NCBI GenBank assembly: GCA_963823675.1
Contig: CAWGMT010000005.1
Location: forward strand, 25,888 to 89,887
Reading direction: 5' to 3'
From: CAWGMT01 sp963823675
Lineage (GTDB): Bacteria; Planctomycetota; Planctomycetia; Isosphaerales; Isosphaeraceae
Length of the DNA stretch: 64,000 nt
Below, piece by piece: positions 28,553 to 37,545 of this stretch. The number at the start of each line of letters is the position of its first letter. Position 1 is the stretch's first letter. Below the pieces are notes generated by a model. It was given only the letters and a program-made list of their open reading frames with translations, searched no databases and had not been told where the DNA came from. The position numbers and the translations under genes were made by a program.

Positions 28553-29119
28553 TCAGAGGCCACGCGCCTCGCTCGCCGCACTCAGCGCCTCGGGTTCCGC
28601 GTCCCGACTTTCGCGGCCCGCGGCACGTTTGGAACGGCGGCTGGAAGCTGGTGCAGGCGCTGACTCTTCGCTCGGGTGCAGCACGGTGAGCTGATTGATC
28701 ACCCGCGTGACGCCAACGGTCTCAACCGTGAGGGTAAGAGCCTTGGCCCTCGCCGCGTCGTCCGGCACGACCCCGCGCAGGGTGATCACGCCACCTTCCG
28801 CTCTGAGCAGGACATTGCTCGCGTGCAGCGTCTTGTCCCAGTGGATCCGGCTGTACACCCGTGAGTAGACCCCCATGCCCTGGACCGAGTCGCGAGCCTT
28901 GACCAGCCCCTCGCGAACGGTTTCACCCGTCTTGCTGATTCCGCCGACGACCGTTTCTCCGGCCTTCTCGAACCCGTCGCGGATTGCCCGGCCGAATTCA
29001 TCGAGCTTCTCGCCGGCTCGTTCCGCGACCCCTCCTTGCTGTGCTCGGCTCGCGACGCCGAAACATGCCAATGCCAGGGCGAACAACGAGGCTGCGGTGA
29101 TTCCGTAGATTTTTTTCAT
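28553..29119 (-). CDS. Secreted or lipid-facing BON-domain protein
   Basis: ATG 29119 (MKKIYGITAASLFALALACF) is preceded by AAAGGAG at 8 nt and starts a signal peptide. The 188-residue product has an amphipathic helical part (ERAGEKLDEFGRAIRDGFEK) and one BON domain (HWDKTLHASNVLLRAEGGVI, then TLRGVVPDDAARAKAL and VTRVINQLTV). BON domains bind phospholipid or other envelope partners and occur in osmotic-stress proteins such as OsmY. The C-terminal tail is low-complexity. It lies between two unrelated minus-strand genes. Confidence 0.82.
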   Translation of the reverse strand: MKKIYGITAASLFALALACFGVASRAQQGGVAERAGEKLDEFGRAIRDGFEKAGETVVGGISKTGETVREGLVKARDSVQGMGVYSRVYSRIHWDKTLHASNVLLRAEGGVITLRGVVPDDAARAKALTLTVETVGVTRVINQLTVLHPSEESAPAPASSRRSKRAAGRESRDAEPEALSAASEARGL

Positions 29120-29205
29120 CGCTTCGACTCCTTTCGCGTGTAGCGGCTGTGTATCCGTAGCAGAAAAGCCCAGTCGGCAAGATTCTACCAACTGCCGCCG
29201 GATCG

Positions 29206-31459
29206 CTACAGGTCGATCTGGGTCCCGATCTCGACCACCTGTTCCAGCGGCATTCCGTACCGTCTGTCCTCGTGGACGGCGTTGCGATTCAAATACGAGA
29301 AGATGGCTTCGGGGATTCGCGAGATGCTGCCGGCTTCGCTGGCCACGATCGTTTCGTGCCCGACGTAATAGGTTGCCTTGTTGACGTCGAGCGAAATGTG
29401 CTCGGCCCTGGCGATTTCGTGCAGCACCGGCAAGAGCAACGGCTCTTCCATGTAGCCGAACCAGACGACCAGCTTGTAGAAGCCCTCGCCGAGGTCGGTC
29501 AATTGATAGCGCGATTCCGGCGGCACTACCGGAATCGGGCGCTCCATGACGGTGAGCATGACGACCGTCTGATGCAGCGAGCGGCCGCGCTCGACCAAGT
29601 GCATCAATACCGGCGGCACGTGCTCGGAGGTCGGGGCCAGGAATACCGCACTGCCGGGAACTCGCGAGCAGAGCCAGCGATTCAAGAGCGGCCTGGCGGC
29701 TTCCAAGGTGGGAAACCGGGTGAAATACCGCTCCATGAGCGCCGTCCGCCCCCTGCTCCAGATCAACATGCCCGCGATCAAACTCGCACCGATCAACATC
29801 GGCACATAGCCGCCATCTAAGAACTTGAACATGTTGGCGACAAGAAACGGAATGTCAAAAAAGAGGAACAGGGCCAGGATCGAGCCTGCCTTCAGCCGGC
29901 TCCAGCCCCAGGTGTGCCGCGCCACGATATAATAGAGGATCGAAGTGATCGCCATTGTCCCGGTGACCGCGATGCCGTAAGCCGCTGCCAGCTTGACCGA
30001 CTCGCGAAAGGTCAGTACCAGCGTGATGCAGCCGATCGCCAGCATGCCATTGACCTCCGGGATGTAAATCTGCCCCTCGGTGTGGTAGGCCGTGTGCTTG
30101 ATGGTGACCCGGGGCAGATAGCCCAGGAGCATCGCCTGGCGGGTAAGCGAGAAAGCCCCCGAGATCAGGGCCTGCGAGGCGATCACGGTGGCGGCGCTTG
30201 ACAGCGCGACGAGCAAGTAGGTGGCGATGCCGCTGGGTACCTGGGCATAGAACGGGTTTGCGATCCCGTTGCGATCGCGCAAGATGAGTGCCCCCTGGCC
30301 GAGGTAGCCCAAGACCAGCGACGGCAAGACGAAGAAGGTCCAGGCGAGGCGGATCGGGCGGATCCCGAAATGGCCCATATCCGCGTAAAGGGCCTCTCCG
30401 CCGGTAACGGCCAGAACGACCGAGCCCAGGATCAGCAGGCTGTGAATTCCGCGACGGTAGAAGAACAGGGCACCGTGATGGGGTGAAAGCGCCGTCAAGA
30501 TCTCGGGCCGCTGCACGATCTGATAGAGGCCGAGGGCCGCCATCGTCACGAACCAGACCACCATGATGGGGCCGAAGAGCTTGCCGACGTCTCCGGTCCC
30601 GCGCCGCTGGATTGCGAAAAGACAAATCAGGATGACGCACGTAAGGGGCAAGACGTAGCGGTGAAGCCGGGGGATGGGGGCGTGACCGACGATTGATGCG
30701 ACAGCCGTGATGACCGGCCCCTTTTCGCTTCCGGCAAGCTCATGAGGAGGCCACAAGCCGGCAAGTTGCTTCTTCAGATCCTCGATTTGCGGGGCTTGTT
30801 CCGTCAGGCTCTGCTCATCAGTGTGCACGACCAACTTGCCCTCATCGTCGAACATGCGGAAATGGAGCACATTATCGACGGCGGCCACGACGATCAGATC
30901 TTTGCCCCCTGTCGGGATCGCACTTACGTCATTCACCGAAGGCATCAATTGGACGTCGCACGCGGGCGTGGCCACTTCGAGCCCCTCGACGGCGCTCAAA
31001 ACCGAGATCGCCGGAGTGATCACGCCGTCACCGTACAGGAGCGACGCGCCGATCACGGCCAGTAACGCCATCGCCGTCACCTTGCCGCTATGACGCGCAG
31101 TCGTGCGGAACCGCTCGGGAACAGTCGCCAGCAAGGCGAAGATGCCTCCCTCGCCGTTGTGGTCGGCACGCATGATGAAAAACAGATACTTGACGGTCAC
31201 GACCATCACGACGCCCAGAACATCAGCGACAGGATGCCGTAGAGGTCCTCGACGCTGGTCTTTTCACCCCCCGCCGCGTGCAGACACTCCTTGAGCGTGT
31301 AGAGCGGACTGGTGCCGATATCGCCGAATACGACCCCGAGGGCACACAAAGCCAGGGCCGCCAGGCTCGTGCCAGCGCCGTGGCCGGCGGCATGCGCGGC
31401 GCTTTGTGAGCCGCGGCCGGATCGTCCCCCGCAATTTCCTCCGTCACATGCAAACTCAT
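29206..31459 (-). CDS. kup: Kup/KUP-family potassium uptake protein, apparently frameshifted twice near N-terminus
   Basis: The main body (ATVPERFRTTARHS onward) holds about 11 membrane segments and the family cytosolic C-terminal domain. The N-terminal motif GDIGTSPLYTLKE lies in another frame ending at 31206; one missing base near 31208 (SLMFWA to VMVVTVKYLFF) joins them. The most natural start is ATG 31459 (MSLHVTEEIAGDDPAA) with AAGGA 8 nt upstream, which needs a second 1-nt shift near 31375. It would move K+ with protons at the inner membrane. An unusual loop of about 75 residues (LMPSVNDVSAIPTGGKDLIV) interrupts the early part of the protein. Conserved motifs suggest an intact gene with read errors. 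Confidence 0.85.
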
Positions 31460-31654
31460 CGATAAATCCTTCTCGTGTCATCAGTCGTCGCCGGGCCACG
31501 CAGAAACAGCAAGCGGCGATGTTCGTTCATTCGTTTTCGAAAGCGATTTCTTGTTGGCGGCGTCGCCTGCGACGGCGGCGAATCGCCGACGGCCCATCCG
31601 GGTCTGCTCGAGCCGACCGGGACCAAAACTCCGGTGAGGATCGGAACGCCAATA

Positions 31655-31738
31655 ACTTCCGGGTAATGTCGTCTTTCGCTCCGCGAAAGAAAGCCCTTTC
31701 GCGGAGCGAAAGGCGACACTCATTTCCGGCCAGCGCCT
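31655..31738. repeat. Double-hairpin dispersed repeat, copy 2
   Basis: Reads ACTTCCGGGTAATGTCGTCT, then self-complementary CTTTCGCTCCGCGAAAG, a short spacer, CTTTCGCGGAGCGAAAG, and GCGACACTCATTTCCGGCC. Each arm is itself a hairpin and the two arms also pair with each other. It occupies part of the 495-nt gap between kup and the small gene at 31955. The rest of that gap holds no supported gene. Confidence 0.8.
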
Positions 31739-31954
31739 GAGGGGGGAATTATACCAGGAAAGCATCCTCAAGTGGGTCGAGCGATGCAAAACCTGTTGGT
31801 AAGATAGGTTGCGGTGGGCGTTCATTGGCTGTGCAGGATAGCGACCAAGACGTTCGCCATGCCGCCCGCAGGGCTCTGGCGGTGCTCGAGGGCTGGCCGC
31901 GTGCGACCGTTCCCGACGACTCACAGACCACTCCGCGACCGTAAGGAGCGTCAC

Positions 31955-32047
31955 GTGGCACAAGTTCAGACCGCGGAGTCGGCAAGAGGCGTCTGGATCC
32001 TGATCGGCCTGGTGTGGGCGTTCCACGAGTATCTCGAATTCGTCTGA
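31955..32047 (+). CDS. 30-residue single-span membrane peptide
   Basis: GTG 31955 is preceded by AAGGAG at 7-8 nt, one of the best ribosome-binding sites in the window. The peptide has a polar head (MAQVQTAESARG), a hydrophobic helix (VWILIGLVWAF) and an acidic end (HEYLEFV). The size and shape fit a small inner-membrane protein. No family is recognised. It is alone between kup (divergent) and the PepSY-like gene 126 nt downstream. Confidence 0.5.
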   Translation: MAQVQTAESARGVWILIGLVWAFHEYLEFV

Positions 32048-32173
32048 GAATGATGCTCCAAGCGCGAACGCGCCAGCGGCCTTGACCAATTCATCCGGCC
32101 GGCCGAAACTTAAGAGGTACTCGGCGCATTTCCGCTGTCATCGTCAATTGCTCTGGGAGCTGGAAGGTTTGCC

Positions 32174-32874
32174 ATGCAGCCGCTCTGGGTCGTGACGGCC
32201 GCGACGTTGGGCCTCGTAGTCAGCATGGCGCCGCCCGGTGACGACGAGAGGGTCAAGTTTTCCGATTGTCCCGCCGCCGTGCAGAAGACCTTCCAGTCCC
32301 AGACGAAGGGGGCGAAGATCGAGACCGTCACGAAGGAGAAGAACGCGGACGATGAGACGGTTTTCTGGGCCGAGCTCGCCATCAGCGGCAAGATGTACAC
32401 GATTGGTGTCCTGGACGACGGCACGCTCATCGAAATGAACTTGGCCGTCGACGATGAAGAAATCCCGTTCGAGCGCTGTCCGGCCGCCGTCCAGGCGACG
32501 CTGCACCACGAGGCCTTCAGCCAGAAGGTCGGCTCCGTCGGCAAGGACATCAAATACGGCGTCCCGATCTATGAGACGATCGTCCCCTATCGTGGCCACT
32601 CGTACCAGGTCGTGGTTGCCGAGGACGGGATGCTGGTGGAAAAGGTCCTGGTGATCGAGGACGAGGAGGTCGAGCTCGACCAGTGCCCGATCGCCGTTCG
32701 CGCTGCGCTCGCGCGCATGCCGAGGGGGGGAAAATCGGCCAGATCACCCGCACGACTGGGATCAGCAAGCACACCTTCGAGGCCGAGGTCGAGATCAAGA
32801 CCAAGGTTTACTTGATCGAGGTGGCCGAGAGCGGGTTCTTGATCTCCAAGTCGCTCGAGGCGGGCGAGGAGTGA
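32174..32874 (+). CDS. Exported protein with three PepSY-like repeats, one apparent frameshift
   Basis: ATG 32174 (MQPLWVVTAATLGLVVSMAP) begins a signal peptide. Three repeats of about 70 residues follow, opening with KFSDCPAAVQKTF, PFERCPAAVQATL and ELDQCPIAVRAAL and each ending with a beta hairpin (YTIGVLDDGTLIE, YQVVVAEDGMLVE, YLIEVAESGFLIS). The layout resembles PepSY-like periplasmic domains. The third repeat is broken by one extra CG in a GCGCGC run near 32712; removing it gives ALAHAEGGKIGQI and a stop at 32874. The product would be about 232 residues. Its function is unknown. Confidence 0.72.
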
Positions 32875-32890
32875 GGGCTGGGGTGAAAAG

Positions 32891-34512
32891 TCACGGGCCA
32901 TCCGGCCGCGACGATCGCAGGGCGCAGCCTGCACTGGTTCGTAGGCTCGTTGCGGCTCTGGATTGCGGCCGCCGGTCTTGCAAGCGTCTTTCTCGAGCCG
33001 GTAGAGGTACTGGCCTGTCTCGGTGGGATAATGTCCGGTGATACAGGCCCGGCAGAGGCGATCGGCCGACAGGCTGACCGACCGCGCGATCGCCTCGATG
33101 GGCAAGTAGCGCAGGCTGTCGGCGCCAAGCTCCCTGGCCATGCGCTCTGCGCGGACGCGGAGACGCCTCCGCCGGACATATCGACGTAGGGCGTGGCGAA
33201 AAGCTCGTCCCTGCGCGACATATCGATACCGTAATAGCAAGGCGCGGTGATGGGAGGGCAGGCGACCCGCAGATGGATCTCGCGCGCGCCGCCGCGATCG
33301 CGAATCTCATGGACCAGAGCCCGCATGGTCGTCGAGCGGACGATACTATCCTCGACCAGCAAGACGCGCTTGCCGGCCAGCACTTCGGGCAGCGGCGTGT
33401 ACTTGAGGCGAGCCTTCGCCGCCCGGTCGGCCGTTCCCTCGATGAACGTCCGCCCCACATAGCGATTGCGCATCAAGCCCTCGACCGACGGAACGCCCAG
33501 CGAGAATGCCATGGCGTCGGCGGCGGCCTTGGCCGTATCGGGCACCGGCACCACGATCGTATCGGCGTCGAGCGGCACATCTTCCAGGAGCGCCAGTTCC
33601 TTCCCGAGCGCCGCTCGGCTCAGGTAGACCGAGCGGTCGTCGAGCGTGCTGGCCACGTTGGCGAAGTAGATCCACTCGAAGAAACAGTGTGCACGCTTGG
33701 GCGATGGAGCAAAGCGCTCGATCTGGACCCCTCTGGAACTGGCCACGACGAGCGTGCCCGGGTCGAGCGACCGGATCTTGCGAAAGCCGAGATTGGCCAG
33801 CGGAACACTTTCCGAGGCCGCCGCGAACAGAGGACCGTGTTCCGCGATGCAGAGCGGGCGGATACCCAGGGGATCGCGCACGACCACCAGCTCTCCATGC
33901 GCGGTGATCAGGACGATGTTATAGGCACCGTCGAATCGCTCGGCGATGCGGCCGAACATCCCGACCCAGTTCGGGATCCTGGTCCTCCGACTGGAGCTCG
34001 TAGGCCAGCGAGTGCATGATGATCTCGGTGTCGGTGTCGCGCTTGAGATGATAGTCGCCCTTGGCCAGCAGCTCTTCCTTGAGCTCCTGGTAGTTGGCGA
34101 GCTGGCCGTTGAAGGCGAAAGCGAACCACTTGGCCTTGCGGCCGTGATCGCGCTCAAACGGCTGGGCGTCGCAACGATCATTGCCGCCGCAGGTGGCATA
34201 ACGTACGTGCCCGATCGCGACCGGGCCATCCACCTCGCGCACGATCGCGTCAAACTCTTCGCGGTGATTGAGACGGAATGCCTCCGCCACCGTCCCCACT
34301 TCCTTGTGTGTCTTGATCAAGGCATTCCGGTCGGGCCGGAAACTGGCCATCCCGGCGGCAAGCTGCCCCCGGTTCTGCATGTCCAAGAGCATCCGTGGAA
34401 TCAGCCGGGCGACACTATTGATGTCTCCGGCAATCGGGGCCAAGCCCGAGATCGCACGACCCGCAGCGTGGTAAACAGCCGCCACGCCACACTCATGGTG
34501 AAGCTCACCCAT
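32891..34512 (-). CDS. purF: Amidophosphoribosyltransferase, apparently frameshifted
   Basis: First committed step of purine synthesis: PRPP plus glutamine to phosphoribosylamine. ATG 34512 (MGELHHECGVAAVYH) has the glutaminase cysteine at position 8, so a short propeptide would be removed. Other marks: GHVRYATCGGN, FNGQLANYQEL, and in the transferase domain VPVPDTAKAAADAM, GLMRNRYVGRTFI and the PRPP loop VLLVEDSIVRSTTMRAL. Frame changes lie near 33970 (NWVGMFGRIAERFDG) and 33155 (RMARELGADSLRYLP, then CRACITGHYPTETGQYLY). The exact stop is uncertain since the last frame runs on antisense to the PepSY gene; 32891 is an estimate. Confidence 0.85.
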
Positions 34513-34615
34513 GCGATCGGACTCTCCGGTGTAAGAGGCCCCGCTTCGGGGGCGAAGCCGTGTTGGTTTTCGGCTGATCGAGAGCACATCCGCTCTAGGC
34601 CCACCTCGCGAACGC

Positions 34616-34623
34616 ATTATAAT
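34616..34623. promoter_or_regulatory. ATTATAAT -10-like palindrome between purF and proB
   Basis: ATTATAAT lies in an otherwise GC-rich 309-nt gap between the divergent purF (start 34512) and proB (start about 34822). It reads as a -10 box on both strands. No convincing -35 box was found at 17 nt on either side, so this is suggestive only. Confidence 0.35.
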
Positions 34624-34821
34624 GACGGCGTGCTCTACCTACAACCTTCATCAACGATGAAGGATGAACAACAGCGCGGCATGCGCTCAAGGTTGATTTA
34701 AGGCAGCACTCGCCCTGACGGCGCGTGAACGTCGGGCGGCTGGCCAGCCGGACGAACCGGCAGCCTATCGGCTGAGAACCGTAATGTGAAACGCAATATC
34801 GAGCTTGAGTCGAGATGCTTG

Positions 34822-36006
34822 ATGGAACCGGCCGCCGGATCGCGCCCGGCTCAATCCGCGGGATCGGGCGTGCGCGACCTGGTGCGCGACGAGGTCGTGC
34901 TCTCCGCAAAAACCTGGGTCGTCAAAGTCGGCACCAGCGTGTTGACGGGTCCGGATGGCGCGCTCGACCCGGCCCGGATCGACCACCTCGCCGAACAAAT
35001 CTGCCAGCTCATCGACGGCGGACGCAAGGTGGCTCTGGTCAGCTCGGCGCAGTCGGCGCGGGCATGGGCCAGTTGGGATGGAAGAAACGGCCCGACAACC
35101 TGCGACAGCTCCAGGCCGCGGCTGCCGTCGGACAAGCTTATTTGATAAGGGCTTACGACGAAGGGCTTCGTCGGCATTCCCGCCACGCCGCCCAGCTTTT
35201 GCTCACCCATGAGGATTTCGACAGCCGCCCCCGCTATCTCAACATGCGGAACACGCTGACTGCTCTCTTCGAGTGTGACGCCGTGCCGATCATCAACGAG
35301 AACGACACGATCAGCGTGGATGAGATCAAGTTCGGGGACAACGACCAGTTGGCCGCCATGGTTGCAAACCTGCTCCAGGCGCCGTTGCTGGTGATCCTCA
35401 GTGTGGTTGATGGGTTATTTCGGGGTGATCCGGCTGGAGCGACGGGTGGGGAAGTCGTGCCGTTGGTTCCGCAGATCGACGACCAGGTGTTGAGTCTGGC
35501 GGGTGCCGGCCGGAGCACGCTCGGTACGGGCGGCATGCAGAGCAAGCTGGCGGCGGCTCGGCTGGTGACTCAGGCGGGCGGATCGGTGATCATCGCGTCG
35601 GGATGCCGGGCTGAGCCGCTCACCAGGATCCTAGCCGGCGAGCCGGTGGGGACCCTCTTCCTGGCCCATGGCGCCAGACCACCGTGCGCGGAAGCGCTGG
35701 ATCGGCATGACCGCACGGCCGCGCGGACATTACGTCGTCGACGCCGGCGCCCGCCGCGCGCTCGAATCGGGCCCCACGAGCTTGCTCGCAATCGGGATCG
35801 TCGATGTCGCCGGCGAATTCGAGAAGGGCGACGTCGTGGGCATTCGCGATGCCTCCGGTCAGGAATTTGCCCGCGGGCTTACGAACTACGCCACCTCCGA
35901 CGCCCGCCGCATCCGGGGCTTGCGCACCCAGGAGGCCCGACTGGCGCTGGGCTCAGCCCTGTACGACGAGGTCGTCCACCGCGACAACCTGGTGCTGATT
36001 CTCTGA
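34822..36006 (+). CDS. proB: Glutamate 5-kinase with PUA domain, apparently frameshifted twice
   Basis: First step of proline synthesis: ATP-dependent phosphorylation of glutamate. The amino-acid kinase domain starts with WVVKVGTSVLTG; the first shift near 35045 is a lost G (tcgggc to tcggc) that should give LVSSGAVGAGMGQLGWKKRP. Next come FDSRPRYLNMRNTL, PIINENDTISVDEIKFGDND and GTGGMQSKLAAARLV. A second shift near 35690 leads into the RNA-binding PUA domain (KRWIGMTARPRGHYVVDAGA, LLAIGIVDVAGEFEKGDVV). The start is uncertain: ATG 34822 is used, but 34786 is also in frame. The corrected length, about 390 residues, fits the family. Confidence 0.85.
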
Positions 36007-36418
36007 TGAAAGAACAAATCCCGGCCCGCTCGGTGTGATCGACAGGGCCGTTTCCTTCTCGGCGTTGGGATGCGTTTGGGGCGGGGGCGAGCAATCGCCG
36101 CTTGGCGGCTCCGCTGTCTCTCCTCAGTGATTCGTCGCGCGGTTAGGATATCCTCTTGCGTCACAGGAGGCGTGCCAACCTCCGGGCGGTCGCCTTGATT
36201 TGCTTGCGCCTCCATGGAACCGAGTGCGAGATGAATAAAAGCGGTCTCCTTATCAGAGTTTAGCGGAAGAATCCTTTGGACTCATATTTCGCAGCGGCGA
36301 AGAGCAGCATCCTCCCGTTTCACGTGTCGCCTTTCTTCACCCGAGCCCCGGTTAATGGTTCAGCGTGAAATGAAGAAACCGGACAGGGTTGGCGTACGTT
36401 GTTCCACGCCGTGGATCG
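36007..36418. other. Gene-free stretch between proB and the defence-type island
   Basis: No ribosome-binding site plus coding frame could be supported. A minus-strand frame (36215 to 35886) has a protein-like start (EVGTPPVTQEDILTARRITE) but its last part only shadows proB; a fragment of a lost gene is possible. No repeat or hairpin stands out. Confidence 0.4.
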
Positions 36419-37180
36419 TCAGGGGGCGGCGGGCTTGGAGAGGCGGCGCTTCGCCCCGGCGGCGATGTCATCGACAAGCTTCTTCGCGAGCACCCAGCAT
36501 TCGTCGAAGTACGGGCGGTCGATCACCACCTTATCGCCGACCGCATAACGCTTCTTCGTCCCCGCCTTGTCGAGATAGATTCTGTTGACGATGCCCGAAT
36601 TGTGGATCAGCAGATCTCGGGCGGCCTTCATCTCAGCGATCCGTTCGATCTCGTCCGCCGTCGGGCAACCGAGCTTAACAATTTTGCTCATGTAATCAAA
36701 CCACGCCCTAGGGCGGTCATACTTCAGCTCGTTGAGCTCGCGTTCGGCGACGAGCAAGACAAGCGCTCCTCTGTCGGCAGCGGACAGCGCGACGCCCACC
36801 TCGATCTGCTTCTTCTGGGCGAGGTGGCGCGGGTCGTTCGTGAGCAGGAGCCGGAGGAAATCGAACACGAACGCCTCGAACAGCGTCGTAAGCTGAACGA
36901 AACTGAGACCTTGGAGGTACGTTGTCCGATAGCCGGGGTACAATTTGAGAAGATCCCGCTCTGTAACCTCTGTGCCGGTCTTAATATTCTTAGATTTCAG
37001 CGTATTCCCTTGGTGGACCCAGACCTTAAAGTGCTTCCAGATCAAGTGGATGTGCGCCCCGAAATTGACCAGGTCGTCAAGATCGTTCTTGGCGCGCGTT
37101 GCCAGCGCATCGATCTCATCCGCGACGGCCACTCGGTGATCTCCTGCGGTGGGCCATGTTGGGGTCTTCGTCGTTGTCAA
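36419..37180 (-). CDS. HEPN-like protein, possible RNase of a defence or toxin module
   Basis: 253 residues, mainly helical. Near residue 195 it has MKAARDLLIHNSGIVNRIYL, which contains R-x4-H, the catalytic motif of HEPN RNases, within a long helix followed by a further hairpin. Upstream helices include LQGLSFVQLTTLFEAFVFDF. HEPN domains act as RNases in toxin-antitoxin, abortive-infection and CRISPR effectors. Its start lies inside the 3' end of the 96-residue gene at 37116-37406 (65-nt overlap), so the two are coupled. The large AlbA_2/P-loop protein is upstream on the same strand. RNase activity is inferred from the motif and context. Confidence 0.7.
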   Translation of the reverse strand: MTTTKTPTWPTAGDHRVAVADEIDALATRAKNDLDDLVNFGAHIHLIWKHFKVWVHQGNTLKSKNIKTGTEVTERDLLKLYPGYRTTYLQGLSFVQLTTLFEAFVFDFLRLLLTNDPRHLAQKKQIEVGVALSAADRGALVLLVAERELNELKYDRPRAWFDYMSKIVKLGCPTADEIERIAEMKAARDLLIHNSGIVNRIYLDKAGTKKRYAVGDKVVIDRPYFDECWVLAKKLVDDIAAGAKRRLSKPAAP

Positions 37181-37406
37181 GCAGCCGTTGGACGGCCGGG
37201 ACGTCGGCGTGATGGCCCAAGTTCACAATCGCAGTATAAGGTTGGTCGTTGAAGGAGATGGCGTCCTCGTCAACGTAATAGTGACATCCCGCATCGTCGA
37301 GAAGTTTCTTGACCAAGCCGAGTTGATCAAGTTGCACCATGATGTAAGGCCCCGCGTCTCCGTCGTCGCTGATCCGGATCGGTTTTTTGGTGAATGAGTC
37401 GATCAT
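37116..37406 (-). CDS. Small hypothetical protein coupled to the HEPN gene
   Basis: ATG 37406 (MIDSFTKKPIRISDDGDAGP) gives 96 residues. The body (YIMVQLDQLGLVKKLLDDAG, then VDEDAISFNDQPYTAIVNLG) has an alpha/beta pattern, ending with PAVQRLLDNDED and a basic tail. No family is recognised. It overlaps the HEPN start by 65 nt, the usual arrangement of an antitoxin or accessory subunit with its toxin. That role is an inference from gene order only. Confidence 0.6.
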   Translation of the reverse strand: MIDSFTKKPIRISDDGDAGPYIMVQLDQLGLVKKLLDDAGCHYYVDEDAISFNDQPYTAIVNLGHHADVPAVQRLLDNDEDPNMAHRRRSPSGRRG

Positions 37407-37418
37407 TGCCCCACCTAA

Positions 37419-37481
37419 TGATTGTGAGTACTGTCGTGAGCTGCACGAAGCTGAGATGTTGGAGGTACGCTGAAAAACCCG
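37419..37481 (-). pseudogene. Remnant duplicate of the HEPN gene
   Basis: The minus strand encodes PGFSAYLQHLSFVQLTTVL, which matches PGYRTTYLQGLSFVQLTTLF of the HEPN protein at 36419-37180. About 50 nt around 37426-37475 also match the HEPN gene at DNA level (GTCGT-AGCTG-ACGAA-CTGAGA...TTGGAGGTACG). The match stops abruptly on both sides. It looks like the leftover of a tandem copy or a recombination event upstream of the small gene. Confidence 0.55.
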
Positions 37482-37545
37482 GCTGTCGGAGATCGGCTGA
37501 GCAGTGTACAGATGGTCCCATAGGCTGCGTGAACGCGCGAGGTCT

